DNA of 64,000 bases from an uncultured Oscillospiraceae bacterium (GCA_934589155.1 CAKTNP010000004.1:78844-142843); one strand, 5' to 3'; numbered from the stretch's first letter, positions 44,194 through 54,973 are shown. The notes: a model not told the origin generated them from the sequence alone. Numbers and translations are program-made.

Positions 44194-44974
44194 CCAGGTG
44201 GTGTATTATGACGATCCCCTGGGGGACGATTTCGCGGGCAACCGCATTTCCACCCGGGAGGTGGGGGCGGAGTTCGACTATGTGCCTTCGGGAATTCTCT
44301 ATAACGCCCTGGGGACCCTCCTGTACTATCTCGTTGCCATTCCTGTGGTGTGGCTTTTGACAAAGATCTGCCTGGGGCTTCGGATGAAGAACCGGAAAGC
44401 TCTGCGCGCCGTCCGGGGCAAGGCCTTTTACCTCTACGGCAACCACACCCAGAATCTGGACGCCGTGATCCCGGCGCTGGCGGCCTTTCCCCAAAGGGCC
44501 TATGTCATTGCCCACCGGGACGCCGTGTCCATTCCCGGCCTTCGGACTATCGTGCAGATGCTGGGCGCCATTCCCGTACCCTCCAGCCTCTCCGGCATGG
44601 GGGCCTTTGCGGAGGCTCTGGAGCGGCGGGCGGAGCAGGGAGCCTGTATCGGTATTTATCCCGAAGCCCATGTCTGGCCCTATTACACCGGAGTCCGGCC
44701 CTTCAAGGCCGCCTCTTTCCGGTATCCCGCCCGGACCGGACGGCCCGTGGTGGCCATGGCCGCCACCTACCGCCCCCGGCGGCTGCTGTTCTGGAACCTG
44801 CGGCCTGCCATGACCGTGACCTTCAGCGAACCCATGTATCCGGATCCCGGCCTGCCGCCCCGCCATGCCCAGGAGGACCTGCGCCAGCGAGTCTACGAAT
44901 TTCTGGTCCGGGAGACCGAAAAGCCCGGCAACATGGCCTATATCCAATACCTTCCCCGGCAGGAACAGAAATGA
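44186..44974 (+). CDS. PlsC-like acyltransferase
   Basis: 262 residues: N-terminal membrane segment (about 39-65), acyltransferase motif I LYGNHTQNLDA (H-x4-D), motif III-like CIGIYPEAHVWPYYTG, and FKAASFRYPARTGRPVV. Resembles 1-acyl-glycerol-3-phosphate acyltransferases. Start at 44186 with GGAGGG upstream, overlapping the glycosyltransferase stop by 8 bases. Likely works in membrane lipid or glycolipid synthesis with its partner. Confidence 0.82.
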   Translation: MRDQVVYYDDPLGDDFAGNRISTREVGAEFDYVPSGILYNALGTLLYYLVAIPVVWLLTKICLGLRMKNRKALRAVRGKAFYLYGNHTQNLDAVIPALAAFPQRAYVIAHRDAVSIPGLRTIVQMLGAIPVPSSLSGMGAFAEALERRAEQGACIGIYPEAHVWPYYTGVRPFKAASFRYPARTGRPVVAMAATYRPRRLLFWNLRPAMTVTFSEPMYPDPGLPPRHAQEDLRQRVYEFLVRETEKPGNMAYIQYLPRQEQK

Positions 44975-44979
44975 TCTTA

Positions 44980-45011
44980 TCTCCGACGGCACCGCCGCCG
45001 GAGATTTTTTT
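44980..45011 (+). terminator. Terminator of the glycosyltransferase-acyltransferase pair
   Basis: TCTCCG-ACGGC / GCCGCCGGAGA stem followed by seven Ts. Confidence 0.8.
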
Positions 45012-45132
45012 GCAAAAAATCCGGAATTCACCTTGTAAACCCGGGCTGAGTGTGATAAACTAAATTAGTTTGATTCAAAATGGCGGGGTATGCCCCTTGG
45101 GTCCCGCCTTGCAGTTCCATGGAGGGAAACCG

Positions 45133-46728
45133 ATGACAGAACTAGAACGGGAGATCCGCCGGCGGCGGACATTTGCGATCATCTCTCACCCGGACGCAGG
45201 TAAAACCACCTTAACGGAGAAATTCCTGCTCTACGGCGGGGCTATTGCCCAGGCCGGCGCGGTGAAGGGCAAAAAGAACAGCCGGGCCGCCGTGTCCGAC
45301 TGGATGGAAATCGAAAAGCAGCGTGGTATTTCCGTGACCTCCTCGGTCTTGCAGTTCCAGTATCAGGGCTACTGCATCAACATTCTGGACACCCCGGGTC
45401 ACCAGGACTTCTCCGAGGATACCTACCGCACCCTGATGGCGGCGGACTCCGCCGTCATGGTCATTGACGGCAGCAAGGGCGTGGAGGCCCAGACCCGGAA
45501 GCTCTTTAAGGTCTGCGCCATGCGGCACATTCCCATTTTCACCTTTGTAAACAAGATGGACCGGGAGGCCAAGGACCCCTTTGACCTGCTGGACGAGCTG
45601 GAACGGGAGTTGGGCATTGAGACCTACGCCATGAACTGGCCCATCGCTTCTGGAAAAGATTTCCAGGGCGTCTATGACCGCCAGGCGAAAGAGCTGCTGT
45701 TCTTCTCCGGCGTCTCCGGCAAGAACCGGGCGGCCAAGCAGGAGATCGACCTGTACGATCCCAAGGTGGACGAGATCCTGGGAGCCGACAAGCACGAAAA
45801 GCTCATCGAGGACGTGGAGCTCCTCTCCGCGGGCCGGGAGTTCGACCTGGCGGAGGTCCAGGCGGGCCGGCTGTCCCCGGTGTTCTTCGGCTCGGCCCTC
45901 ACCAACTTCGGCGTGGAGCCCTTCCTGGAGAACTTCCTGAAGTTAACGCCGCCGCCTCTCAGCCGGACGGCGGACTGCGGCGTCATTGACGCCTTTTCCC
46001 CGGATTTCTCCGCCTTTGTGTTCAAGATCCAGGCCAACATGAACAAGGCCCACCGGGACCGGCTGGCCTTTATGCGGATCTGTTCCGGCAAGTACCAGCG
46101 GGAGGCCGAGGTCTACCACGTCCAGGCGGGGAAGAAAATGCGGCTGAGCCAGCCCCAGCAGATGATGGCCGCCGAGCGTGAGATCGTGGAGGAGGCCTAC
46201 GCCGGAGACATCATCGGCGTCTTCGATCCCGGCATTTTCTCCATCGGTGACACCGTCACCGTTCCCGGAAAAAAGTTCAAGTTTTTCGGTATCCCCACCT
46301 TTGCTCCCGAGCATTTTTCCCGGGTCTCCGCCAAGGATTCTATGAAGCGGAAACAGTTCGTCAAGGGCACGGAGCAGATCGCCCAGGAGGGTGCCATCCA
46401 GATCTTCAAGGTCCCCGGCTCCGGTATGGAGGAGGTCATCGTAGGCGTTGTGGGCACATTGCAGTTCGATGTGTTTCAGTACCGAATGAAAAACGAGTAC
46501 GGCGTGGATCTGCGGATGGAGGGCCTGCCCTATGAGGTCCTGCGGTTCATCAAGGCCTACCCCGGCAATCTTTCGGACCTGAACCTCAGCTCCGACGCGG
46601 AGCTTTTGGAGGATTACAAGGGCCACAGTCTTTTGGTATTCTCCAGCGAGTGGGCCATCGACTTTACGGCTCGGCGGAATCCGGGCCTTCAGCTGTCGGA
46701 GACCCTGGAGGCGGACGAGGAAGAATAA
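45133..46728 (+). CDS. prfC: Peptide chain release factor 3
   Basis: GTPase that recycles RF1/RF2 from the ribosome. 531 residues: G1 SHPDAGKTTLTEK, G2 QRGISVTSSV, G3 LDTPGHQDFSEDT, G4 FVNKMDRE, then the RF3-specific domains with PVFFGSALTNFGVEPFL (shown as FFGSALTNFGVEPF). Start at M-T-E-L-E with GGAGGG 7 bases upstream; the frame is open 63 bases further but without an SD. Full family length. Confidence 0.95.
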   Translation: MTELEREIRRRRTFAIISHPDAGKTTLTEKFLLYGGAIAQAGAVKGKKNSRAAVSDWMEIEKQRGISVTSSVLQFQYQGYCINILDTPGHQDFSEDTYRTLMAADSAVMVIDGSKGVEAQTRKLFKVCAMRHIPIFTFVNKMDREAKDPFDLLDELERELGIETYAMNWPIASGKDFQGVYDRQAKELLFFSGVSGKNRAAKQEIDLYDPKVDEILGADKHEKLIEDVELLSAGREFDLAEVQAGRLSPVFFGSALTNFGVEPFLENFLKLTPPPLSRTADCGVIDAFSPDFSAFVFKIQANMNKAHRDRLAFMRICSGKYQREAEVYHVQAGKKMRLSQPQQMMAAEREIVEEAYAGDIIGVFDPGIFSIGDTVTVPGKKFKFFGIPTFAPEHFSRVSAKDSMKRKQFVKGTEQIAQEGAIQIFKVPGSGMEEVIVGVVGTLQFDVFQYRMKNEYGVDLRMEGLPYEVLRFIKAYPGNLSDLNLSSDAELLEDYKGHSLLVFSSEWAIDFTARRNPGLQLSETLEADEEE

Positions 46729-46803
46729 GAGAAAGAATGTTTTCGACCGGCGCGGCTTCTGCTGCGCCGGTCGATCCTGCCAGAACAGAAAGAAGGTCCT
46801 TAC

Positions 46804-48171
46804 GTGTCGAAATTATCCGGCGGCACCCGGGATATGACCCAGGGAACGCCATGGAAACTCATTTGCAGCTTTGCTCTGCCGGTGCTGCTGAGCCAGATCT
46901 TCCAGCAGATGTATAACACTGCCGACTCACTGATCGTGGGCCGGTTCCTGGGAGACGAGGCCCTGGCGGCGGTCAGCTCCTCCGGCACGCTGATCTTCCT
47001 GCTCATCAGCTTTTTTGAGGGCATGACCATGGGCGCCGGCGTGGCCATTTCCCGGTACTTCGGCGCCGGGGACATGGACCGGGTGTCCCGGGCCATCCAC
47101 ACCAATGTGGCCCTGGGTATTTGCAGCGGTGTGATCCTGACGGGGCTGGGTGTGGGCCTGACCCCCACCTTCCTGCGCTGGATGGGAACGGATCCCGATG
47201 TGCTGCCGGAGGCCATCTCCTATTTCCGGTATTATTTTATGGGCGTTTCCGCGGTGATCCTCTATAACACCTGCAAGAGCATTATGAACGCCCTGGGGGA
47301 CAGCCGTCGGCCTCTGTACTATCTGATCCTGTCTTCGCTCATCAACATCGTGCTGGACCTGCTGTTCATCGGCGGGTTCCATTGGGGTGTCTGGGCAGCG
47401 GCGGTGGCCACCACCATTTCCCAGGCCACCAGCATGATCCTGTGTCTTGCGCACCTGTCCAAAAAGGGAACGGTGTATCAGCTTCAGCTCAAGAAGCTGC
47501 GGCTGGATCCGGAGCTTCTGGGCCAGATTTTCCGGTACGGCCTGCCCTCCGGGGTTCAAAACTCCGTCATCGGCTTTGCCAACGTGATCGTTCAGTCCAA
47601 TATCAATTCCTTTGGCAAGATCGCCATGGCGGCCTATGGCTCCTATGCCAAGCTGGAGGGCTTCGCCTTCCTGCCGGTGACCAGTTTCACCATGGCCCTG
47701 ACCACTTTCACCAGCCAGAATCTGGGCGCGGGCTATCACGACCGGGCGAAAAAGGGCTCCCGGTTCGGGATTGTCACCTCCATGCTCCTGGCCGAGGGCA
47801 TCGGCGTCGTCATGTATCTCCTGGCGCCCCGGCTGGTGGCTCTGTTCACCCCCACCCAGGCGGTTATTGACCTGGGGGTCCGCCAGGCCCGGACCATTTC
47901 CCTGTTTTACTGTCTTTTGGCCTTTTCCCATGCCGTGGCCGCCGTGTGCCGGGGTGCGGGAAAGGCGGTGGTCCCCATGACCATTATGCTGCTGTTCTGG
48001 TGCGTGATCCGTATCGCCTATATCACCACGGTGATGCACTTCGTCCACGAGATCCAGTATATCTATTATGCCTATCCCATTACCTGGTCCCTGAGCTCTA
48101 TTGTGTATCTCGTTTATTACCACTTCTCCGACTGGGTCCACGGCTTTGATAAGCTGCCGGGCCAGGCCTGA
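46804..48171 (+). CDS. MATE family efflux transporter
   Basis: 455 residues with twelve predicted membrane segments and MATE landmarks LLSQIFQQMYNTADSLIVGRFLG (shown as FQQMYNTADSLIVGRFLG) and FTSQNLGAGYHDRAKKG. It is in the same family as the exporter at 25.7 kb but not a recent duplicate: identity is limited to family positions. GTG start with AGAAGG upstream. A hairpin without T-run (46745-46774) lies between prfC and this gene. Confidence 0.9.
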   Translation: MSKLSGGTRDMTQGTPWKLICSFALPVLLSQIFQQMYNTADSLIVGRFLGDEALAAVSSSGTLIFLLISFFEGMTMGAGVAISRYFGAGDMDRVSRAIHTNVALGICSGVILTGLGVGLTPTFLRWMGTDPDVLPEAISYFRYYFMGVSAVILYNTCKSIMNALGDSRRPLYYLILSSLINIVLDLLFIGGFHWGVWAAAVATTISQATSMILCLAHLSKKGTVYQLQLKKLRLDPELLGQIFRYGLPSGVQNSVIGFANVIVQSNINSFGKIAMAAYGSYAKLEGFAFLPVTSFTMALTTFTSQNLGAGYHDRAKKGSRFGIVTSMLLAEGIGVVMYLLAPRLVALFTPTQAVIDLGVRQARTISLFYCLLAFSHAVAAVCRGAGKAVVPMTIMLLFWCVIRIAYITTVMHFVHEIQYIYYAYPITWSLSSIVYLVYYHFSDWVHGFDKLPGQA

Positions 48172-48180
48172 ATTTCAAAG

Positions 48181-48212
48181 GGGGACGGACCTTCCGGTCC
48201 GTCCCCTTTTTC
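48181..48212 (+). terminator. Terminator of the second MATE gene
   Basis: GGGGACGGACC, 4-base loop, GGTCCGTCCCC, then TTTTTC. Confidence 0.85.
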
Positions 48213-48240
48213 TGCCTCGGGTACAGCCGATACGCAAAAA

Positions 48241-48265
48241 GGCAGGTCCCTTTCGGGACCTGCCT
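48241..48265 (-). terminator. Terminator hairpin, copy A (original groEL terminator?)
   Basis: GGCAGGTCCC-TTTCG-GGACCTGCC stem; on the minus strand followed by TTTTTGCG. Identical to copy B at 48470-48494, 204 bases away. Confidence 0.7.
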
Positions 48266-48469
48266 GAGACTGTCGAAAAACCCCTTTGGGCTTTTCCGAC
48301 AAGAAGATTGCAGCTCGCTGCGCGCACGCGGCGCCTGCCCTTGGCGGACGCCGTGCACACTTGCGGGCTGATTTGTATTTCCTCCGACGTACACGCCGCC
48401 GGAGGAAATGATCTCATTTGATTCGCCGCCTGCGGGCGGCGAACTCTGCGAGGCTTTTTGACAAAATGA
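48266..48469. mobile_element. MITE-like structured element between duplicated terminators
   Basis: 204 bases lying exactly between two identical 25-base terminator hairpins. The ends are imperfect inverted repeats (TGTCGAAAAACCC at 48271-48283; TTTTTGACA at 48455-48463, its complement apart from one base). Inside are several GC hairpins: GCCGCC-TGCG-GGCGGC (48425-48440), CCTCCG...CGGAGG (48381-48405), and GGCGCC/GGCG-type pairings near 48330. No coding frame. Looks like a small non-autonomous insertion, though a 25-base target duplication would be unusual. Confidence 0.5.
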
Positions 48470-48494
48470 GGCAGGTCCCTTTCGGGACCTGCCT
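48470..48494 (-). terminator. Terminator hairpin, copy B, just after groEL
   Basis: Same 25 bases as copy A. On the minus strand it is followed by TCATTTTGTC, a poorer T-run than copy A. About 25 bases after the groEL stop. Confidence 0.7.
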
Positions 48495-48518
48495 TTCTTA
48501 CATGGGAATTTTTGAGGC

Positions 48519-50442
<1,924 letters not shown>

Positions 50443-50512
50443 CACAATCACCTCCTGCGTATGCAGTATTTAGATCGCGGCGCTGCCGCAGTTATCTAAG
50501 AAATATGTCGGA

Positions 50513-50575
50513 TTAGCACTCAACCTTCCTGAGTGCTAACGAGTATATGATAATCCCAGACCCTTAATTATGCAA
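50513..50575 (-). promoter_or_regulatory. groESL promoter and CIRCE operator
   Basis: CIRCE TTAGCACTC-N9-GAGTGCTAA (50513-50539) is a perfect match. On the minus strand the promoter is TTGCAT (50570-50575), 17-base spacer, TATCAT (50547-50552), directly upstream of CIRCE. Repression by HrcA and release on heat shock are expected. Confidence 0.93.
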
Positions 50576-50652
50576 GGCTGGATTTTACGGGATATTCGGA
50601 ACGACTTCTAAAATTTTGGCTTTGTGTTCATGAAAGGCCTGATTATCTCACG

Positions 50653-51600
50653 TTATTTCTCTGTTGCTCCGGATCTCGCCATTTCTCTTTCTTCTTGCTG
50701 CCAGCTCAAGCCCTTGGGATAGAAAAATCGGATTTTCTCCGGGGCCACCCGGAGATCCACGATCCAGGCCTTCATCAGCTCCCCGTCCAGGTTCACGCTG
50801 GTCTCCTTGTCGCAGCGGATCCGCACATGGTCCGTCCTGACATGGCGGATCAGCTGCGGATAGTCCTTGTACCGGCCCGCCCGGTACTTCATAATAATGG
50901 ACAGGACCTGGAGCCGGGACACGGGCCGCACCACCAGCACGTCCAGCTTCCCGTCGGCGGGGTCCGCATCGGGCACGGGGTTGAAGCCGCCGCCGTAGAA
51001 CCGGCCGTTAGCCACACAAATCATGGTCTCGTCCCCGTCCAGGGTCTCGCCTTCCAGCTCCACCACGTAGTGCTCCGAGATCCCGCGAACCGTGTTCACC
51101 AGGGCCGAGAGCACATAAGCCCCGGAACCGGAGAGCAGGGGCAGCTTCTTATAATCCGCCACCTGGGTGCCGATCCGGGCGTCAAATCCTACGGAGCACA
51201 CGTTGATGGCGTACCGGTCGTTGCAGGCGATGAGGTCGAATTCCGTCTCCTCCGCCTCCATGAGCCGGTCCAGCTGCCGGAAGGCCTCCGGTTCCGAGAA
51301 AATCTTCACGAAGTCGTTGCCGCTGCCCCCGGAAAAGTGGGTCACGGCCACGTTGGGAAAGCCCACCACGCCGGAGACCACCTCGTTCAGGGTCCCGTCG
51401 CCGCCGCAGGCGTAGATCCTCAGGTCCTGGCCCGTCTCCGCCTCCCGCCTTGCGATGGCGGTGCAGTCTCCCTTTGCCTGGGACACGGCGATCTCATAGC
51501 ACAGTCCCCGGGGGTCGCAATAGTCCCGGATCTCCTTGGTGAACTCCTGGGTCCTGTCGTGCTTTCCGGCGGCAGGGTTAATGATAAACAGATGCTTCAC
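50653..51600 (-). CDS. YegS/DagK-type lipid kinase
   Basis: 315 residues with the diacylglycerol-kinase catalytic domain: FIINPAAGKHDR, the nucleotide loop YACGGDGTLNEVVSG, HFSGGSGNDFVK, and FNPVPDADPADGKLDVLVV-type C-terminal sandwich (NPVPDADPADGKLDVL). Phosphorylates diacylglycerol or a related lipid. GTG start overlapping the upstream methyltransferase stop as GTGA, so the long reading upstream is rejected. Possible link to phospholipid recycling. Confidence 0.88.
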   Translation of the reverse strand: MKHLFIINPAAGKHDRTQEFTKEIRDYCDPRGLCYEIAVSQAKGDCTAIARREAETGQDLRIYACGGDGTLNEVVSGVVGFPNVAVTHFSGGSGNDFVKIFSEPEAFRQLDRLMEAEETEFDLIACNDRYAINVCSVGFDARIGTQVADYKKLPLLSGSGAYVLSALVNTVRGISEHYVVELEGETLDGDETMICVANGRFYGGGFNPVPDADPADGKLDVLVVRPVSRLQVLSIIMKYRAGRYKDYPQLIRHVRTDHVRIRCDKETSVNLDGELMKAWIVDLRVAPEKIRFFYPKGLSWQQEEREMARSGATEK

Positions 51601-52727
51601 CGTTTCCTGCCCCCCAGATACATATAATAATCGCACTTGATCATGCCGTTGTAGAGCTTGCGCTTCTTGTCCGCCCGGCGGCCGAAGTAATGCTCGAACT
51701 CCGGCTCCGAAGAAATGATGTACTTCTTCCACCCGTCGGCGTACCGCAGGTGGCGGCCCAGGGCCTCATAGAGCTTCTGGGCGCTTTTCTGCTCCAGCAT
51801 CCGCTGGCCATAGGGGGGATTGGCAATGAGGACACCCTCCTGGGCGGGCAGATCCATTTTCGTGGCGTCCCCGTCCTTAAATTCGATGACCTTGCCTACC
51901 CCGGCCTTCCGGGCGTTGGACATGGCCAGGGAAATGCACTTGGGGTCGTTGTCGCTGCCCAGGATCCGGTACTGGCCCCGGAACTCCTTGTCCATGGCCT
52001 CGGTCCGAGCCTGCCGCCACAGCTCCGGCTCCGCCCAGGGGAATTTCTCCGCGGCGAAGCCCCGCATAAGGCCCGGCGCCCGGTTCAGAGCGATGTAGGC
52101 CGCCTCAATGGGAATGGTGCCGGATCCGCAGAAGGGGTCCCAGATGAAATCCCGGCCTCGATAGTGGGTCAGGGTCACAAGCCCCGCCGCCAGGGTCTCC
52201 CGCAGGGGGGCGGCGTTGCCCTGGGCCCGGTAGCCCCGCTTGTGGAGCCCGGCGCCGGAGGTGTCCAGATACAGCTCCGCCTGGTCATTCATAATGGCGA
52301 ACTGGAGCTGGTACAGCTCCCCGTCCTCCGGCAGCCAGGAAACCCCATATTTCTCCCCCAGATTCCGGGCGGCGGCCTTTTTCACGATGGCCTGACAGTC
52401 CGGCACCGAGTGGAGCTTGCTGTTCAGACAGTGGCCCTTGACGGGGAAACTGCCGTTTTTGGGGATGAAGTCCCCCAGGGGCGCCTTCAGGACCCCCTGG
52501 AACAGCTCCTCGAAGCTCTCGGCCCGGAAGGTGGCCAGGTGCAGCAGCACCCGCTCTCCACAGCGCAGGTTCAGGTTGGCCTTGGCCATGGCCCCCTCGT
52601 CCCCCCGGAACCGGACCCGGCCGTTTTCCACCTGTACGTTTTGAAGGTCCATCCGCCGCAGCTCGTCCCCCACCAGGCCCTCCAGGCCGAACAGGCAGGG
52701 CACCACAAATTCCATATCCATATTCAT
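51597..52727 (-). CDS. RlmL/YpsC-type rRNA N2-guanine methyltransferase
   Basis: 376 residues: N-terminal ferredoxin-like and THUMP domains (FVVPCLFGLEGLVGDELRRM at the start), then a Rossmann methyltransferase with FIWDPFCGSGTIPIEAA for SAM and the catalytic NPPYGQRM. Modifies a guanine in 23S rRNA by family resemblance; the exact position is not inferable. The start is the first of three close Mets, GGAGG 6 bases upstream; extra residues in the longer frame have no SD. Confidence 0.9.
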   Translation of the reverse strand: MNMDMEFVVPCLFGLEGLVGDELRRMDLQNVQVENGRVRFRGDEGAMAKANLNLRCGERVLLHLATFRAESFEELFQGVLKAPLGDFIPKNGSFPVKGHCLNSKLHSVPDCQAIVKKAAARNLGEKYGVSWLPEDGELYQLQFAIMNDQAELYLDTSGAGLHKRGYRAQGNAAPLRETLAAGLVTLTHYRGRDFIWDPFCGSGTIPIEAAYIALNRAPGLMRGFAAEKFPWAEPELWRQARTEAMDKEFRGQYRILGSDNDPKCISLAMSNARKAGVGKVIEFKDGDATKMDLPAQEGVLIANPPYGQRMLEQKSAQKLYEALGRHLRYADGWKKYIISSEPEFEHYFGRRADKKRKLYNGMIKCDYYMYLGGRKR

Positions 52728-52838
52728 GTTATCCTCCGATCCCGAGAAACGGGAAGTTTTCTGCATATCCTAAAAATTATAACGAATTTCCCGGGAAATA
52801 GCAACGACTCTCCGGCGGAATTCGCAGAAATTTAACAG

Positions 52839-52867
52839 TTGCCGAAGCCCCACGCCTGTGATATACT
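52839..52867 (+). promoter_or_regulatory. Promoter of the nfeD-SPFH pair
   Basis: TTGCCG (52839-52844), 17-base spacer, TATACT (52862-52867) with a TG just upstream of the -10 region. Confidence 0.55.
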
Positions 52868-52903
52868 GAAACCAACATTTCCCGTGGTTGGGACACAGAA
52901 AGG

Positions 52904-53368
52904 ATGAAGAAGATGGAACCTCAGCAAATGGCCCTGGTGTGGGCTGCCGCCGTGGTCCTTTTCGGAATTTTGGAGGCGGCTACCGTAAACCTGGTGTCCC
53001 TCTGGTTCATTGCCGGCGCCCTGGTGTCCCTTGTGGCGGCCCTGGCGGGGGCGCCCCTGTGGCTCCAGGTCCTGTTGTTTTTCGCCGTGTCCGTGGTGCT
53101 GCTGGCCGCCCTGCGGCCCCTGGTGAAGAAGTATGTGGCCCCTCGGGTGACCCGCACCAATGCCGACAGTCTGGTGGGCCAGGAGGCCGTGGTCACGGAG
53201 ACCATCGACAATCTCAACGCCCAGGGCCAGGTGAAGGTGAACGGTATGTACTGGACCGCCCGCAGCACCGACAGCACCCTTATTTCCCAGGGCGCCACGG
53301 TGGTGATCCGCAGCATCCAGGGCGTGAAGGTCCTGGTGGATCCGGTGGCCGCCCCCGTTCAAAAGTAA
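52904..53368 (+). CDS. NfeD-like membrane protein
   Basis: 154 residues: three membrane helices (about 10-75) and a C-terminal OB-fold-like domain (LVGQEAVVTETIDNLNAQGQVKV shown as VGQEAVVTETIDNL, then RSIQGVKVLVDP). Lacks the N-terminal protease of long NfeD proteins. It almost always pairs with a stomatin-type protein, as here, and helps organise membrane domains. Confidence 0.88.
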   Translation: MKKMEPQQMALVWAAAVVLFGILEAATVNLVSLWFIAGALVSLVAALAGAPLWLQVLLFFAVSVVLLAALRPLVKKYVAPRVTRTNADSLVGQEAVVTETIDNLNAQGQVKVNGMYWTARSTDSTLISQGATVVIRSIQGVKVLVDPVAAPVQK

Positions 53369-53428
53369 GAAGATCCTGCGGAGCTTTCCGCTGAATCGAA
53401 GCGCAATCAACGAAATGGAGGAAGAAAA

Positions 53429-54349
53429 ATGGGTTATATCATACTCGGCGTGGTGGTATTCCTGGCCCTGATCGTTCTGAGCCGGAATGTCTGCGTGGTC
53501 CAGCAGTCCCGGGCCTATGTCATCGAGCGTCTGGGTGCCTTTTCCGCCGTCTGGGGCGTGGGCATACACATTAAGATCCCCTTCCTGGAGCGGGTGGTCC
53601 GGAAGGTCAGCCTGAAGGAGCAGGTCCTGGACTATCCCCCTCAGCCCGTCATCACCAAGGATAACGTCACCATGCAGATCGATACCGTGGTGTATTTCCA
53701 GATCACGGACCCCAAGCTCTACACCTACGGTGTGGAGCAGCCCATGGTGGCCATGGAGACCCTCACCGCCACTACCCTGCGAAACATCATCGGCGACCTG
53801 GAGCTGGACCAGACTCTGACCAGCCGGGACGTCATCAATACCAAAATGCGGGCCATTCTGGACGAGGTCACGGACCCCTGGGGCATTAAGATCACCCGGG
53901 TGGAGCTGAAGAACATCCAGCCCCCCGCCGACATCCAGAACTCCATGGAAAAGCAGATGAAGGCTGAGCGGGACCGCCGGCAGGCCATTCTGCAGGCCGA
54001 GGGCTCCAAGCGCTCCGCGGTCCTGGTGGCTGAGGGTGAGAAGGAGTCTGCCATTCTGCGGGCCGACGCCGAAAAGCAGGCGGCGATCCTCCGGGCCGAG
54101 GCCGAGCAGCAGGCCGCCATTTTGAAGGCCGACGGCGAAGCCAAGGCCATTGTGGCGGTGCAGCAGGCTCTGGCCGAGTCCCTGAAGATGCTGAACGAGG
54201 CCTGCCCCAACGACCAGGTCATCAAGCTCAAGGCCATTGAGGCAATGGAAAAGATCGCCGACGGCAAGGCCACCAAGATCATCATCCCCAGCGAGATGCA
54301 GGGGCTGGTGGGCATGGCCAACGGCATTGTGGAATCCGCAAAGCAATAA
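53429..54349 (+). CDS. SPFH/stomatin family membrane protein (QmcA-like)
   Basis: 306 residues: N-terminal membrane helix (YIILGVVVFLALIVLS), SPFH domain with QQSRAYVIERLGAFSAVWG (19 residues) and IDTVVYFQITDPKLYTYGV, then a long Ala/Glu/Gln coiled coil (AEKQAAILRAEAEQQAAIL) and a conserved end IIIPSEMQGLVGM. Forms large membrane-associated cages. AAATGGAGGAAG precedes the ATG. Ends with a terminator. Confidence 0.93.
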   Translation: MGYIILGVVVFLALIVLSRNVCVVQQSRAYVIERLGAFSAVWGVGIHIKIPFLERVVRKVSLKEQVLDYPPQPVITKDNVTMQIDTVVYFQITDPKLYTYGVEQPMVAMETLTATTLRNIIGDLELDQTLTSRDVINTKMRAILDEVTDPWGIKITRVELKNIQPPADIQNSMEKQMKAERDRRQAILQAEGSKRSAVLVAEGEKESAILRADAEKQAAILRAEAEQQAAILKADGEAKAIVAVQQALAESLKMLNEACPNDQVIKLKAIEAMEKIADGKATKIIIPSEMQGLVGMANGIVESAKQ

Positions 54350-54357
54350 TACCCAAG

Positions 54358-54381
54358 GGCCTGCCTCCGGCAGGCCCTTTT
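54358..54381 (+). terminator. Terminator of the nfeD-SPFH pair
   Basis: GGGCCTGCC, 3-base loop, GGCAGGCCC, then TTTT. Confidence 0.85.
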
Positions 54382-54383
54382 CC

Positions 54384-54620
54384 GTAGGGGGGCGATGCCC
54401 ACATCGCCCCTTTGCGCAGCCCTTTCGCTTCCCACCAGGGGAACGTGTCTCCGACGGCCCCATTTCTGATCACGCAGAAATGGGGGAAAGACGTGGTCAA
54501 GGAAGGGGCAAAAAGGGACCCACCAGTGTCCTCTATGGGGACACTGGTGGGAAAGGAGGCGCAACGGAATGGACGAAGGCTGACTTTTCACCGAAAAGTC
54601 AGCACGAGGGATATGAAGTT
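54384..54620. repeat. Run of four perfect hairpins
   Basis: GGGGCGATG-CCCA-CATCGCCCC (about 54387-54410), CCCCATTTCTG/CAGAAATGGGG (54459-54486), CCCACCAGTGTCC/GGACACTGGTGGG (54520-54552) and CTGACTTTTC-ACC-GAAAAGTCAG (54581-54603), arms of 9 to 13 bases. Continuous with the dispersed repeat that follows. Open frames across this stretch look like by-products. Confidence 0.75.
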
Positions 54621-54638
54621 TGTGCCGACGACAGCTCC

Positions 54639-54770
54639 GCCCCCTGGCGTGTCTTTGGTGACTTTCTGCACGAGCAGAAAGTTACCCGCCGGAGGCACGT
54701 TCCCTGTGGTGAAACCTAAAGTTTTGTACAGAGGGACCGCTGTGGGCATCGGCCCCTACATTCCCTTAAA
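54639..54770. repeat. Dispersed intergenic repeat, copy 2
   Basis: 54639-54697 is nearly identical to 23484-23542, including the hairpin CTTTCTGC-ACGA-GCAGAAAG. It then continues as in copy 1 through CTAAAGTT to CATCGGCCCCTAC. Confidence 0.85.
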
Positions 54771-54787
54771 ATCGAAAGGAGCTCCTT

Positions 54788-54973
54788 ATGGAAAAACGTT
54801 TTGTCCGCATCCACACCGACGGTGTTATGACCACCTCCGAGATCTGGGTGGACACCCAGACCGGCGTCAATTACCTTTTTCACGCCTCGGGCTACGCCGG
54901 GGGCCTGACCCCCCTGCTGGACCGGGAGGGCAAGCCCGTGATCTCGCCTCTGCCCATCCAGGAAACAAAATGA
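54788..54973 (+). CDS. DUF6440-type small protein
   Basis: 61 residues: MEKRFVRIHTDGVMTTSEIW, then VDTQTGVNYLFHASGYAGGL and TPLLDREGKPVI. This compact sequence recurs in Firmicutes as a free-standing protein without known function. AAAGGAG precedes the ATG by 6 bases. Followed by a hairpin (CTCCGCC...GGCGGAG near 54975-54999) and TTTTT, so it is its own unit. Confidence 0.8.
   Translation: MEKRFVRIHTDGVMTTSEIWVDTQTGVNYLFHASGYAGGLTPLLDREGKPVISPLPIQETK

Noticed and set aside
46745..46774. Terminator between prfC and the MATE gene
   Set aside because: CGACCGGCGC/GCGCCGGTCG hairpin is real, but there is no T-run; prfC and the exporter may be co-transcribed.
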